From: Streptomyces fructofermentans
Lineage (GTDB): Bacteria > Actinomycetota > Actinomycetes > Streptomycetales > Streptomycetaceae
Direction: 5' to 3'
Length of the DNA stretch: 64,000 bases
NCBI RefSeq assembly: GCF_014651055.1
Contig: NZ_BMWD01000011.1
Coordinates: 1-64,000 of the forward strand
In this document: positions 25,886 through 37,671 of the stretch, one piece after another
How positions within the stretch are numbered: position 1 is the first letter of the stretch
How the letters are laid out: every line of letters begins with the position of its first letter
Position numbers and translations under genes: made by a program
Notes under the pieces: generated by a model
The model's input: only the letters and a program-made list of their open reading frames with translations
Told to the model about the DNA's origin: nothing
Databases searched by the model: none

Positions 25886-26605
25886 ATGGCAGAGCAGACC
25901 CATGTCCTGTTCGTCGAGGACGACGACGTCATCCGCGAGGCCACCCAACTCGCGCTGGAGCGCGACGGCTTCGTGGTCACCGCCATGCCCGACGGCCTGT
26001 CCGGCCTGGAGGCGTTCCGCGCGGACCGGCCCGACATCGCGCTCCTCGACGTGATGGTGCCGGGGCTCGACGGTGTGTCCTTGTGCCGCCGCATCCGCGA
26101 CGAGTCGACCGTGCCCGTGATCATGCTGTCGGCCCGGGCCGACTCGATCGACGTCGTGCTGGGTCTCGAGGCGGGCGCGGACGACTACGTCACGAAGCCC
26201 TTCGACGGAGCCGTGCTGGTCGCGCGCATCCGGGCCGTGCTGCGGCGGTTCGGCCACGCGAGCGGTCCGCGCGGCGCCTCCGAGCCCGAGCCCGCGCGGT
26301 CGGCGGCGGGCGGCGGTGTGCTGTCCTTCGGCGACGGCGAACTGGAGATCGACACCGAGGGCATGGAGGTGCGCAGGGGCGGCGCGCAGGTGGCGCTGAC
26401 GCCCACCGAGATGCGGCTGCTCCTGGAGTTCTCGGCCGCGCCCGGCACGGTCCTGTCGCGCGACAGGCTCCTGGAGCGGGTGTGGGACTACGGCTGGGGC
26501 GGTGACACCCGCGTCGTCGACGTCCATGTGCAGCGGCTGCGTACGAAGATCGGCCAGGACCGCATCGAGACGGTCCGCGGCTTCGGCTACAAGTTGAAGG
26601 CCTGA
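25886..26605 (+). CDS. cseB: Response regulator CseB
   Basis: 239 aa OmpR/PhoB-type response regulator. Receiver domain with acidic pocket EDDD (residues 11-14), phosphoacceptor Asp55 in LLDVMVPGLDG, Thr/Ser in MLSARAD and Lys in YVTKPFD. The C-terminal winged helix ends in DVHVQRLRTKIGQ...TVRGFGYKL. It activates the sigE promoter when phosphorylated by CseC. Third gene in the operon; cseC starts 8 bp after its stop. Confidence 0.94.
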   Translation: MAEQTHVLFVEDDDVIREATQLALERDGFVVTAMPDGLSGLEAFRADRPDIALLDVMVPGLDGVSLCRRIRDESTVPVIMLSARADSIDVVLGLEAGADDYVTKPFDGAVLVARIRAVLRRFGHASGPRGASEPEPARSAAGGGVLSFGDGELEIDTEGMEVRRGGAQVALTPTEMRLLLEFSAAPGTVLSRDRLLERVWDYGWGGDTRVVDVHVQRLRTKIGQDRIETVRGFGYKLKA

Positions 26606-26612
26606 GCGGACC

Positions 26613-28175
26613 ATGCGGGGGACGAATCGGAAGCCGGTGGACGGCGGCGGGACCGCGGGGCCCGGCACCGGCGGGCAGGGCGGTCGGGGCGGTCAGGACG
26701 GTCGCGGCGGTCGCGGCCAGCACGGGGAGTCCGACCGGCCCGGGGCGTTCCGGGGCCGGCCCGGGGCGTTCCGGGGCCGGGGCGGGGCGTTCCGGGGCCG
26801 GGGCGGGGCGGACGCGTTCCCGGAGCAGCGCGGACTGCGGGACGGACGCGGCGGGCGGGAGCGGCTCGAACGCCTCGTGCCGCGTACGGGACTGAGGTGG
26901 AAGCTCAGTGCCGCGATCGCGGCGGTCGGCGCGCTGGTCGCCGTCGCGCTGAGCCTCGTGGTGCACAACGCCGCGCGGGTGTCGATGCTCGACAACGCGC
27001 GCGACCTCGCGGACGAGCGCGTCCAGATCGCTCAGCGCAACTACGAGACGTCGGGGCGGCCGAACTTCCCGGGCATCCGGATCGACGACCCCGGGCTGCC
27101 GAAGGACCTGCTGGTGAAGGCCACGGCCGGGCGCCGCGCGACCTATGTGACGGAACGCCCGAACGGCGTTCCCGACATCTGGGCCGCCGTGCCGCTCAAG
27201 GACGGGCGGATCCTGTCGCTGCACACGAACTTCACCGACCGCAGCACCACCGTCCTCAAGGATCTCGACGAGGCGCTGCTCATCGGCTCGATCGCGGTGG
27301 TCTTCGGCGGCTGCGCGCTCGGCGTGCTCATCGGGGGCCAGCTGTCCCGGCGGCTGCGCAAGGCGGCCACGGCGGCCCGGCGGGTCGCGCAGGGCGAGAC
27401 CGAGGTGCGGGTGCGGGACTCCATCGGCGGTGTCGTACGCGACGAGACCGACGACCTCGCGCGGGCCGTGGACGCCATGGCGGACGCGCTCCAGCAGCGG
27501 CTGGAGGCCGAGCGGCGGGTGACCGCCGACATCGCGCACGAGCTGCGCACCCCGGTGACCGGGCTGCTCACCGCGGCCGAACTCCTGCCGCCCGGACGGC
27601 CGACGGAACTCGTACGGGACCGGGCGCAGGCCATGCGCCAACTGGTCGAGGACGTCCTGGAGGTGGCCCGGCTGGACAGCGCGTCCGAGCGGGCGGAGCT
27701 CCAGGACATCATGCTGGGCGAGTTCGTGACCCGGCGGGTGGCGGTGCGGGACGCGGGGATCGTCGTGCGTGTCGTGCACGAGTCCGAGGTCACCACGGAC
27801 CCGCGCCGACTGGAGCGGGTGCTCATCAACCTGCTCCTGAACGCGGCCAAGCACGGCAGGCCGCCGGTCGAGGTCACGGTCGAGGGCCGGGTCGTCCGGG
27901 TCCGCGACCACGGGCCGGGCTTCCCCGAGGCGCTGCTCGCCGACGGACCGAGCCGGTTCCGCACCGGCAGCAGCGACCGGGCGGGGCACGGGCACGGCCT
28001 GGGGCTGACCATCGCCGCCGGGCAGGCCCGGGTGATGGGCGCGCGGCTCACCTTCCGCAACGTACGGCCCGCGGGGGCGCCCGAGGGTGTACCGGCGGAG
28101 GGGGCGGTCGCCGTGCTGTGGCTGCCGGAGCACGCGCCCACGAGCACGGGAAGCCATCCGATGCTCCCGGCGTAG
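26613..28175 (+). CDS. cseC: Sensor histidine kinase CseC
   Basis: 520 aa transmembrane kinase. Two helices (about residues 94-117 and 218-242) enclose a ~100-residue extracytoplasmic sensor. HAMP follows, then HisKA with phosphoacceptor His309 in IAHELRTP, and HATPase boxes N (LLLNAAKHG), G1 (VRDHGPGFPE) and G2 (GHGHGLGLTIA). It senses cell-wall damage and phosphorylates CseB. The N-terminal cytoplasmic 85 residues are low-complexity, with repeats of PGAFRGR/GGAFRGR; a start after this stretch is possible, since no strong ribosome binding site precedes 26613. Confidence 0.92.
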   Translation: MRGTNRKPVDGGGTAGPGTGGQGGRGGQDGRGGRGQHGESDRPGAFRGRPGAFRGRGGAFRGRGGADAFPEQRGLRDGRGGRERLERLVPRTGLRWKLSAAIAAVGALVAVALSLVVHNAARVSMLDNARDLADERVQIAQRNYETSGRPNFPGIRIDDPGLPKDLLVKATAGRRATYVTERPNGVPDIWAAVPLKDGRILSLHTNFTDRSTTVLKDLDEALLIGSIAVVFGGCALGVLIGGQLSRRLRKAATAARRVAQGETEVRVRDSIGGVVRDETDDLARAVDAMADALQQRLEAERRVTADIAHELRTPVTGLLTAAELLPPGRPTELVRDRAQAMRQLVEDVLEVARLDSASERAELQDIMLGEFVTRRVAVRDAGIVVRVVHESEVTTDPRRLERVLINLLLNAAKHGRPPVEVTVEGRVVRVRDHGPGFPEALLADGPSRFRTGSSDRAGHGHGLGLTIAAGQARVMGARLTFRNVRPAGAPEGVPAEGAVAVLWLPEHAPTSTGSHPMLPA

Positions 28176-28665
28176 GCCCCCTCCGGAGGCCCCGGGCTCA
28201 CCGACGCAGCACCCTCCGGAGGCCCCGGGCTCCCGGCCCGCGCGTGCCGCGCCTGCCTGCCTGCCTGCCGCACGAGGTGCCGGTCCGGGGCACCGCGCGC
28301 CCCGCCCCGGACCGGACCGGTTGCACGGGGAGCCCGGCTCCCCGGCGACGCCCCGCACCGGCCCTACCGGGAGGTCCGGCTTCCCGGTGGCGGCGCCCCG
28401 CACCGCCCGAACCCGGTGGCAGGCCTCCCCACGACCGCAGCCCGGCCCCGCCGTACCCGGGGGGCGGGATTGCGGTCACCGCGCGCCGGACCGCCCGTAC
28501 CCGAGGGCAAGGCCCCACGACCACCCGAACCGGGAGGCGGGACCGGGCAGGGCAAGCCAGGGATGGGCCCCCGGACCTCTGTCGGCCGGGACCGGACCGG
28601 GTCCCCGCGGGGTTCCGGAGCCCCGCGGGCGGGAGCCGGGGGAGAGGTGCCGCCGGGACGCCGAA
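28176..28665. other. Gene-free spacer after cseC
   Basis: About 490 bp with repeated CCCTCCGGAGGCCCCGGGCTC (28180-28235) and similar GC-rich direct repeats. No gene with a start signal or conserved motif. Confidence 0.5.
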
Positions 28666-28708
28666 AGAGGCCCCCGGCCTCGGACGGTGTCCGGGACCGG
28701 GGGCCTCT
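28666..28708. terminator. Long terminator between cseC and the MFS gene
   Basis: AGAGGCCCCCGG (28666-28677) pairs with CCGGGGGCCTCT (28697-28708), 12 bp perfect, with an inner CGGAC/GTCCG stem. Lies between converging transcripts and can act on both. Confidence 0.75.
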
Positions 28709-28751
28709 CGGCCCGGGGAATCAGGGCGGATTCGGCGGCCTCTGCAACCGC

Positions 28752-30413
28752 CTACACCGCGCCCGCGGCGTCCCCAGCCGCATCCCCGGCCGTCTTCTCC
28801 CCGCCGGGACCGCCGGAGGCCTCCGGGGCCCCGCGCAGGGGAACCTCCTTGACGAACAGCGCCGCGACGAGAGCCACCACGGCGACGACGGACCCGAGCA
28901 GGAACGCCCCGTGCGTGCCCGAGGCGACCGCGTGCTGGTACGCCTCCCGCGCGGCCTCCGGCAGCTTCGCCAGGCTCGCCGCGTCCAGTTGCGCGGACCG
29001 CTCGGTGACGCCGGCCCCGAGGGCGCCGGCCCGCTCGGCCATCACGTCCTGGACCCGGTGGTTGAACAGCGCGCCCATGATCGCGACACCGAAGGACGAG
29101 CCGAGCGTGCGGAAGAGCGTGCTGCTGGACGAGGCGACGCCCATGTCCTTCATCTCGACGCTGTTCTGCGAGACGAGCATCGTGACCTGCATCAGGCAGC
29201 CCATGCCGGCGCCGACCACGGCCATGTACACGCCGGACATCAGCCGCGTGGTCTCCGTGTCCATGGTGGAGAGCAGGAACAGCCCGATCACCATGAGCAC
29301 GCTGCCCACGATCGGGAAGACCTTGTACCGTCCGCTGCTGGTGGTGATCCGCCCGGCGACCATCGAGGTGACGAGCATCGCGAGCAGCATCGGCAGCAGC
29401 AGGAGCCCGGAGTTGGTCGCGGACGCGCCCTGCACGGACTGCTGGTAGAGCGGCAGGAACAGCACCGCTCCGAACATCACGAACCCGGCGATGAAGCCGA
29501 CGACGGACATCAGCGTGAAGTTGCGGCTCCGGAAGATGTGCAGCGGCATGACGGGCGCGGCGGCCCTGGTCTGCACGAACACGAAGCCGACGAGCGCGGC
29601 GACGCCCACCCCGACCAGCTCCATGATCATGGCGGAGCCCCAGGCGTACTCGGTGCCGCCCCAGGTGGTGACGAGCACGATCGAGGTGATGCCGACGGTG
29701 AGCAGTGCGGCGCCGAGGTAGTCGATGCGCCCCTGCGCCCGCTTCTTCGGCAGGTGCAGTACGGCGGTGACGGCGATCAGTGCCACGATGCCGAGCGGCA
29801 GGTTGATGTAGAAGGACCAGCGCCAGCCCCAGTGGTCGGTGATGGTGCCGCCGACGAGCGGTCCGCCGATCATGGCGAGCGCCATGACGCCGGCCATCAT
29901 GCCCTGGTACTTGCCCCGCTCACGCGGCGGGATCAGGTCGCCGATGATCGCCATGACGCCGACCATCAGGCCGCCCGCGCCGAGCCCCTGGACGGCCCGG
30001 AACCCGATGAGCTGCCCCATGTCCTGGGCCATGCCGCTGAGTGCCGACCCGATCAGGAAGATCACGATCGAGGTCAGGAAGACGCCCTTGCGCCCGTACA
30101 TGTCGCCGAGCTTGCCCCAGATCGGGGTCGAGGCCGCGGTCGCGAGCGTGTACGCGGTGACCACCCACGACAGGTGCTCCAGCCCGCCGAGCTCTCCCAC
30201 GATGGTCGGCATCGCGGTGCCGATGATCATGTTGTCGAGCATCGCGAGCAGCATCGCGATCATCAGTGCCAGCAGGACGACGCGCACGCTCCTGGGCTGC
30301 GCGCCCCCGTCCGCGGCCGCTCCGGACTGCGCGCCCGCGTCCTCCACCGGGACGTCGGGCCCCTCCCCCACCTGCACTGCTCCGGCCGCATCGGCCGTCC
30401 TGGCGTCCGCCAC
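28752..30413 (-). CDS. MFS multidrug efflux protein (DHA2, 14 TM type)
   Basis: 553 aa, EmrB/QacA family proton-driven drug exporter with about 14 hydrophobic segments. TM1 has LLALMIAMLLAMLDNMIIGTAMPTI (the DHA2 motif LDxTIVNVAL-like), and motif A is GKLGDMYGRKG. N- and C-termini are Ala/Gly-rich. It is divergent from a TetR gene, with a perfect operator in the shared promoter region, so it is very likely repressed by that TetR and induced by a substrate. The drug spectrum is unknown. Confidence 0.92.
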   Translation of the reverse strand: MADARTADAAGAVQVGEGPDVPVEDAGAQSGAAADGGAQPRSVRVVLLALMIAMLLAMLDNMIIGTAMPTIVGELGGLEHLSWVVTAYTLATAASTPIWGKLGDMYGRKGVFLTSIVIFLIGSALSGMAQDMGQLIGFRAVQGLGAGGLMVGVMAIIGDLIPPRERGKYQGMMAGVMALAMIGGPLVGGTITDHWGWRWSFYINLPLGIVALIAVTAVLHLPKKRAQGRIDYLGAALLTVGITSIVLVTTWGGTEYAWGSAMIMELVGVGVAALVGFVFVQTRAAAPVMPLHIFRSRNFTLMSVVGFIAGFVMFGAVLFLPLYQQSVQGASATNSGLLLLPMLLAMLVTSMVAGRITTSSGRYKVFPIVGSVLMVIGLFLLSTMDTETTRLMSGVYMAVVGAGMGCLMQVTMLVSQNSVEMKDMGVASSSSTLFRTLGSSFGVAIMGALFNHRVQDVMAERAGALGAGVTERSAQLDAASLAKLPEAAREAYQHAVASGTHGAFLLGSVVAVVALVAALFVKEVPLRGAPEASGGPGGEKTAGDAAGDAAGAV

Positions 30414-30443
30414 TGTCCCTACTCCCCTGGGTACCGCGTTGCT

Positions 30444-30516
30444 ACTTACTTGCCGACCGGCAAGCTGACTACACTTGGGGAAAGTAGACCCGTAACTAGC
30501 CGGGCGTCAAGTAAGT
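30444..30516. promoter_or_regulatory. Divergent promoter and TetR operator of the MFS pump
   Basis: A perfect palindrome CTTGCCG-AC-CGGCAAG lies at 30449-30464. Flanking ACTTACTT (30444-30451) is repeated in inverse orientation as AAGTAAGT (30509-30516), suggesting a second half-site. Minus strand: -35 TTGACG (30510-30505), 17-nt spacer, -10 CTACTT (30487-30482), reading into the MFS gene across the palindrome. Plus strand: -10 TACACT (30470-30475), reading into tetR. Binding at the palindrome could block both. Confidence 0.75.
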
Positions 30517-30568
30517 AATTCTTTACCCGCGCCCGGGTGCGTACGGCGAGAAGCGAGGAGCGGCGAGG

Positions 30569-31159
30569 ATGGACGGCAGCAGGCAGCGGCGGCGCGGGGA
30601 CACCCGCCAGCGCATCCAGGACGTGGCCGTCGAACTCTTCGCGGAGCAGGGGTACGAGAAGACGTCGTTGCGGGAGATCGCGGAGCGGCTGGACGTCACG
30701 AAGGCGGCCCTCTACTACCACTTCAAGACGAAGGAAGACATCCTCATCAGCCTCTTCGAGGACCTGACGAGGCCCATGGACGAGCTGATCGAGTGGGGCA
30801 GGGGGCGGCCGCACACGCTCGACACGAAGCGTGAACTGCTGGGCCGCTACAGCGTGGCGCTCACGAACGCGGCCCCGCTCTTCCGCTTCATGCAGGAGAA
30901 CCAGGCGACGATGCGGGAGCTGAGCATCGGCGAGTCCTTCAAGGACCGCATGCTCTCCATGCTGGAGATCATCAAGGAGCCGGACGCCCCGCTCACGGAC
31001 CAGGTCCGGTGCGTGAGCGCCCTGTTCACGATGCACGCCGGGATGTTCGCCCTCAAGGACATCGAAGGCGACCCCGAGGACAAGCGCAAGGCCGTCCTGG
31101 AGGTCGCCGTCGAACTGGTCACGCGGGCGCACGGCGGAGCCGGCGGCCGCGAGTCCTGA
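30569..31159 (+). CDS. TetR family repressor of the MFS pump
   Basis: 196 aa. N-terminal TetR_N helix-turn-helix (FAEQGYEKTSLREIAERLDVTKAALYYHFKTKEDIL) at about residues 20-65. The C-terminal domain is all-helical, for ligand binding. It is divergent from the drug efflux gene, the standard local-regulator layout. The ATG at 30569 follows GAGGAGCGGCGAGG. The inverted repeat at 30449-30464 is its likely binding site, so autorepression is also expected. Confidence 0.92.
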   Translation: MDGSRQRRRGDTRQRIQDVAVELFAEQGYEKTSLREIAERLDVTKAALYYHFKTKEDILISLFEDLTRPMDELIEWGRGRPHTLDTKRELLGRYSVALTNAAPLFRFMQENQATMRELSIGESFKDRMLSMLEIIKEPDAPLTDQVRCVSALFTMHAGMFALKDIEGDPEDKRKAVLEVAVELVTRAHGGAGGRES

Positions 31160-31226
31160 GCCCGGACCCCGGGCGCGGGACGCCCCGGTGCGAACCCTGG
31201 CACGGGTCCGGGCCGGTGGTCCGGTA

Positions 31227-31955
31227 CTAGACCGTCACGCCCTTGCCGCGCAGGAAGGAGACCGGGTCGATCGCGGTGCCGTAGTTCGGCGAGGTGCGGA
31301 TCTCGAAGTGCAGGTGCGGGCCGCTGGAGTTGCCGGTGTTGCCGGACAGCGCGATCTGCTGGCCGGTCTTGACGACCTGGCCTATCTTCACCTCGACGCG
31401 GGACAGGTGGGCGTACTGCGAGTACGTGCCGTTGCCGTGCTTGATGACGACGGCGTTGCCGTACGCGGGACCGTCACCGGCGCCGTTGCCGCCGGCCTTG
31501 ACGACGGTGCCGCCGTGGGCGGCGACGACCTTGGTGCCGGAGGGGACGGCGAAGTCCTGGCCGGAGTGGTTGTGCGTCCACATGCCGCCGGCCTGGGCGA
31601 AGCTGGCGGAGAGCTTGTAGCTCTTGACCGGGTCGACCCACGAGGCGGCCTTCTTGGCGACCGTCTTCTTGACCGCGGCCTTCTGCGCCGCCTTCTTCGC
31701 CGCGGCGGCCTTGGCGGCGGTCGCCTTCTGCGCGGCCGCGGCCTTGGCCTGGCTCGCGGCCTTCGCCTGAGCGACGGCCTGCGCCTGGACGGAACCGGCG
31801 GCGGTCGCGCCGGCGGCGGTGTCGAGACCGGTGCTTGCGGCGACCGCTGCCCCGGTTCCGAGGACGGCCGTCGCACCCAGGCCGACGGCCAGGACGGCCG
31901 CACGGTTACGGAGCGGGGACGTACGGAACTTCAGGGACTTGGTGCGCTGCGACAT
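31227..31955 (-). CDS. Secreted M23-family metallopeptidase (peptidoglycan hydrolase)
   Basis: 242 aa. A twin-basic N-terminus and hydrophobic core (about residues 18-40, ending AVAAS) form a signal peptide. A 60-residue Ala/Lys/Gln helical linker follows, likely coiled and wall-binding. The C-terminal LytM/M23 domain has the zinc ligands H-x3-D (HNHSGQDFAVP) and the HLHFEI motif, so it should be an active endopeptidase cutting peptide cross-links. The ATG at 31955 has GGAGG 8 nt upstream; a longer frame to 32126 is rejected. It has a long 5' region; see 31956-32488. Confidence 0.92.
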   Translation of the reverse strand: MSQRTKSLKFRTSPLRNRAAVLAVGLGATAVLGTGAAVAASTGLDTAAGATAAGSVQAQAVAQAKAASQAKAAAAQKATAAKAAAAKKAAQKAAVKKTVAKKAASWVDPVKSYKLSASFAQAGGMWTHNHSGQDFAVPSGTKVVAAHGGTVVKAGGNGAGDGPAYGNAVVIKHGNGTYSQYAHLSRVEVKIGQVVKTGQQIALSGNTGNSSGPHLHFEIRTSPNYGTAIDPVSFLRGKGVTV

Positions 31956-32488
31956 GCGTACAACCTCCGGGGGGGGCGGGTATCGGCACACCCGGCACGT
32001 GGTCGGTGCACCGGGGTGATGCATCAGTGGTAACCCGCCGCCCCGCTGTCGCACAAAGTCCCCATCTACGACCCGAAGTCGTACTTGAGCACCAGACATC
32101 CAGGTTCTTGACAGATAAACCATCAAGGCCGAAATGCTCCGGGTTTTTTCCGTGAAGTCGGGTTTACCCCCACTTCAAGGCCGCCCACCAAGGCCTCCGC
32201 CCTCTCGGCCCCGCCCGCTGCCGAGGTCCCGGGACCCGGCCTCCACCCCCAGGGCCAAAGGTCCCGTTTGTCCGATTCGCCACATCCACTATGCGCCCTA
32301 GTAGGGCTCGGAGGGCCTGTGCGGCTTGTCACCGGAGGGCATGATCCAAAGGGTCCCGAATGTGGCGCGGGCTACACGGGGAAGCGGCTCGGAAAGCCTC
32401 CCGAACCGCCCTTCGGAGGTCACCTCGAACCGCCCAACGGCCCCTCGCCCCAAGCGAAGTGACCTGGCTCACCCGCGACTGCGCGCCA
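31956..32488. promoter_or_regulatory. Long upstream region of the M23 peptidase gene
   Basis: 533 bp, less GC-biased than its surroundings. Minus strand: -35 TTGATG (32126-32121), 17-nt spacer, -10 CTGGAT (32103-32098) would start transcription near 32091 and leave a 5' untranslated region of about 135 nt. Upstream is a hairpin TGAAGT...ACTTCA (about 32153-32176). Several streptomycete wall hydrolase genes have a c-di-AMP riboswitch in this place; I looked for its conserved core and did not find a convincing match. Confidence 0.45.
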
Positions 32489-33985
32489 CTACGCCTCCAA
32501 CGGCAGAGCGCCGAACACGTGCCCCTCCCAGAGCCGCCGCGAAGCCTCCTCCGGATACGGGACGACCTCCGGCACCACGTCGAACAGCCGCACCTCCCTG
32601 CGCCCGGCCTCGTAGGCCCCCCAGCCGGGCCCACGCCCCGCCGCGAACCCGGTCCAGGCCGCCCGGAACGACTCCGACAGCGCCTCGGCCTCGGCGGGCG
32701 GCTCCTCCCCCAGCAGGATGGACGGCAGCCCGCCCCGGAGGTTCCCGAACACCAGTGGCACATCGAGCCCGTGGCAGGCCCCGAGCGCCCCGCCCATGGC
32801 CGGCGCGGGCCACGTCAGCTCGTAGAAGTGGGCACGGCCGCCACCCGAGAGCTGCGCCTCGGCCAGGTGGAGCGACGGCATGCGGAACAGCCAGTCGGAG
32901 CGCACGAGCCCGTAGACCTCCTCGGGGCCCGCGTCCGTGAACGCCTCGCGGTAGGAACCGGGCGCGAACACCCGCACCGCCTCGTCGGCCTGCTCCGGCG
33001 TGACCGCGCCCAGGGTCCCGGCGAACGCCATGAACAGCCGGTACTCGTCCCGGGTGTGCCCGACCAGGAGGTCGACGTCCCGGGCCGCTCCCGAGGACAG
33101 CGCCTCCCAAGGGGCGACCGGCAGCACCTCCCCGTCGACCACGGGCGAGATCGCGACCGACGTGTGCGCGAGCACCCCCCACCGGTCCGCGTACCCGCCC
33201 AGCCGTGCCCCGACCGAGTCCGCCGCCGAGGGCAGCCGGGCCGGGGCCACGGTGGCCAGGTCGGCGGCCGTCGGCCGCAGCGCCAGTTCCGCCGCGAACT
33301 CCACCGCGACCTCAGCCGCCAGTTCCGCGGACAGGAACGGCGCCGGGACGCTCTGCGCCACGGCCCGCCGGAAGAGCCCCCGGGCGCGCGGCATCGCCAG
33401 CAGCGCGGCCACGCACCCCGCACCGGCCGACTCGCCGAACAGCGTGACCCGCCCGGGGTCGCCGCCGAAGGCGCGGATGTTGTCCCGCACCCACTCCAGG
33501 GCGGCGACCTGGTCGAGCAGCCCGCGATTGGCCGGAGCGCCCTCGATGAGCGCGAACCCCTCCACGCCGAGGCGCTGGTTGAGCGTCACGACGACGACCC
33601 CCTCCCGGGCCAGCCGTCCGCCGTCGTACTCCGGAAGCCCGGACGTCCCGATCGTGTACGCGCCGCCATGGAGCCACACCATCACCGGCAGCCCGGCGCC
33701 GGGGCCCGGGTCGGGCGTCCAGACGTTGAGGGTCAGCCAGTCGCCGCTGGTGTCCCCTGCCGACAGCGCGTCCATGCCGAAGGCCGAGGACTGCGGCGGA
33801 GGGGGCCCGAACTCCAGCGCCGGGCGCACGCCGTCCCAGCTCCTGGCGGGCCTGGGCGCCGCGAACCGCAGTGCGCCGACCGGGGGTTCGGCGAAGGGGA
33901 TGCCCCGGAAGACGGCCGCTCCGCCCGCCGCCGCTCCTCGTACCGCTCCCGCCTTCGTCCGGACCTCGGGCTCCTCGGCGCTCAT
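32489..33985 (-). CDS. Carboxylesterase, type B family
   Basis: 498 aa alpha/beta hydrolase (COesterase). The oxyanion segment is VMVWLHGGAYTIG, the nucleophile Ser is in FGESAGAG, and candidate acid and His are in HTRDEYRLF and GACHGLDVPLVFGN. N-terminal VRTKAGAVRG...FRGIPFAEPP is the family start signature. It hydrolyses short esters; the physiological substrate is unknown. No signal peptide, so cytoplasmic. The ATG at 33985 has GGAGGGAG just upstream. Monocistronic. Confidence 0.92.
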   Translation of the reverse strand: MSAEEPEVRTKAGAVRGAAAGGAAVFRGIPFAEPPVGALRFAAPRPARSWDGVRPALEFGPPPPQSSAFGMDALSAGDTSGDWLTLNVWTPDPGPGAGLPVMVWLHGGAYTIGTSGLPEYDGGRLAREGVVVVTLNQRLGVEGFALIEGAPANRGLLDQVAALEWVRDNIRAFGGDPGRVTLFGESAGAGCVAALLAMPRARGLFRRAVAQSVPAPFLSAELAAEVAVEFAAELALRPTAADLATVAPARLPSAADSVGARLGGYADRWGVLAHTSVAISPVVDGEVLPVAPWEALSSGAARDVDLLVGHTRDEYRLFMAFAGTLGAVTPEQADEAVRVFAPGSYREAFTDAGPEEVYGLVRSDWLFRMPSLHLAEAQLSGGGRAHFYELTWPAPAMGGALGACHGLDVPLVFGNLRGGLPSILLGEEPPAEAEALSESFRAAWTGFAAGRGPGWGAYEAGRREVRLFDVVPEVVPYPEEASRRLWEGHVFGALPLEA

Positions 33986-34326
33986 CACGGCTCCCTCCGC
34001 GGGCAGTTCGGGACACCGCGGATCGTCCCGCCCCCGGGGCCGAACGGCCAGACGCCCTACGGCCACACGGCAATAGGGCGATACGGCGATACGGCCACCG
34101 ATACGGCGAGCGGTCCGGCGGGCGATACGCGGCCCCTGGGACCCGGCGACCCTCGCGGCCTGTGCGCCCGCGACGAAGGCAGGTACCGCATCTAGCCCAA
34201 CCCCGCCTGGGCACCCTACAGTTACCAGCCAGTAATCCCTTCGCCTCCCGGCAGCCCCACCCGCCCAGGAGCATGTGCCACGACCCATGTCCCGCAGCGC
34301 TCCGATGCGAGAGGAACCCCCCACCC
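33986..34326. other. Divergent spacer between esterase and phosphatase genes
   Basis: 341 bp; several GATACGGC-type short repeats at about 34080-34130 (CGATACGGCGATACGGCCACCGATACGG). No gene and no clear promoter seen. Confidence 0.4.
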
Positions 34327-34971
34327 ATGACCGGAAGCAGACTGCAGCGCCTGTTCGGCGTGACCGCCGTCGCCACCGCCGCCATCGCCGCCCTGATGAC
34401 CCCCGCCTCGGCGGCGCCCGCCGCCGCGCCGGCCGCCGTCGCCTTCTCGTCCGCCGTGACCGTGTCCGCCGCGGCGGACGTGGGCTACGAGACGTGGCAG
34501 AAGGACTGCCGGGCCGTGATGGCCGAGGCACTCCCCCAGGTGAAGGCACGCATCGACGCCGCCGTCCCGGGCGAGAAGCAGGCCATCGTGCTCGACATCG
34601 ACAACACCGCGCTGGAGACCGACTTCGGCTTCAGCTTCCCGCAGCCCGCCAACGCGCCCGTCCGCGATCTCGCCACGTACGCCCAGGGCCGCGGCGTCGC
34701 CCTGTTCTTCGTCACCGCCCGCCCCGGCATCATCAAGTCGGTGACCGACTTCAACCTCAAGCACGTCGGCTACAAGGTGTCGGGGCTGCACGTCCGCAGC
34801 TTCATCGACCTCTTCGCCGACGTGGCCGACTACAAGACGGCGCAGCGCGCGTCCATCGAGGCCAAGGGCTACACGATCATCGCGAACATCGGCAACAGCT
34901 CCACCGACCTGTCGGGCGGGCACGCCGAGAAGACGTACAAGCTCCCGGACTACGACGGCCAGCTCTCCTGA
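34327..34971 (+). CDS. Secreted HAD-superfamily acid phosphatase
   Basis: 214 aa. A signal peptide (about residues 1-32, ending PASAAPA) and an Ala-rich spacer precede a HAD class IIIB/acid phosphatase domain. Motif I is VLDIDNTAL with both catalytic Asp residues, motif II is FFVTARP, motif III Lys probably in KTAQRASIEAKG, and motif IV is NIGNSSTDL. It probably releases phosphate from organic esters outside the cell. The ATG at 34327 has GAGAGGAA about 11 nt upstream. A strong terminator follows at 35025-35064. Confidence 0.9.
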   Translation: MTGSRLQRLFGVTAVATAAIAALMTPASAAPAAAPAAVAFSSAVTVSAAADVGYETWQKDCRAVMAEALPQVKARIDAAVPGEKQAIVLDIDNTALETDFGFSFPQPANAPVRDLATYAQGRGVALFFVTARPGIIKSVTDFNLKHVGYKVSGLHVRSFIDLFADVADYKTAQRASIEAKGYTIIANIGNSSTDLSGGHAEKTYKLPDYDGQLS

Positions 34972-35024
34972 CGGACGCGGCGTCCCGGCGCGCACGTGCC
35001 GGTCCGCCGACGAGGTCCGGACAC

Positions 35025-35064
35025 ACCGATGGGGCCGGTGCTCGAAAGCACCGGCCCCATCGGT
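35025..35064. terminator. Strong bidirectional terminator before the end of clpC
   Basis: An 18-bp perfect stem (ACCGATGGGGCCGGTGCT / AGCACCGGCCCCATCGGT) with a CGAA tetraloop sits between the converging phosphatase and clpC genes. Confidence 0.85.
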
Positions 35065-35088
35065 TCACCGCTCAGGCGTACCCGAAGG

Positions 35089-37617
<2,529 letters not shown>

Positions 37618-37671
37618 CGTTAATCGCTCCTCAGAGCGGTCAGGCAGTAAGGGGACGCTCCCCTCCCTGTC

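Noticed and set aside
31956-32330. c-di-AMP (ydaO) riboswitch before the M23 peptidase gene
   Set aside because: Expected from biology, but I could not match the conserved core segments in this leader.
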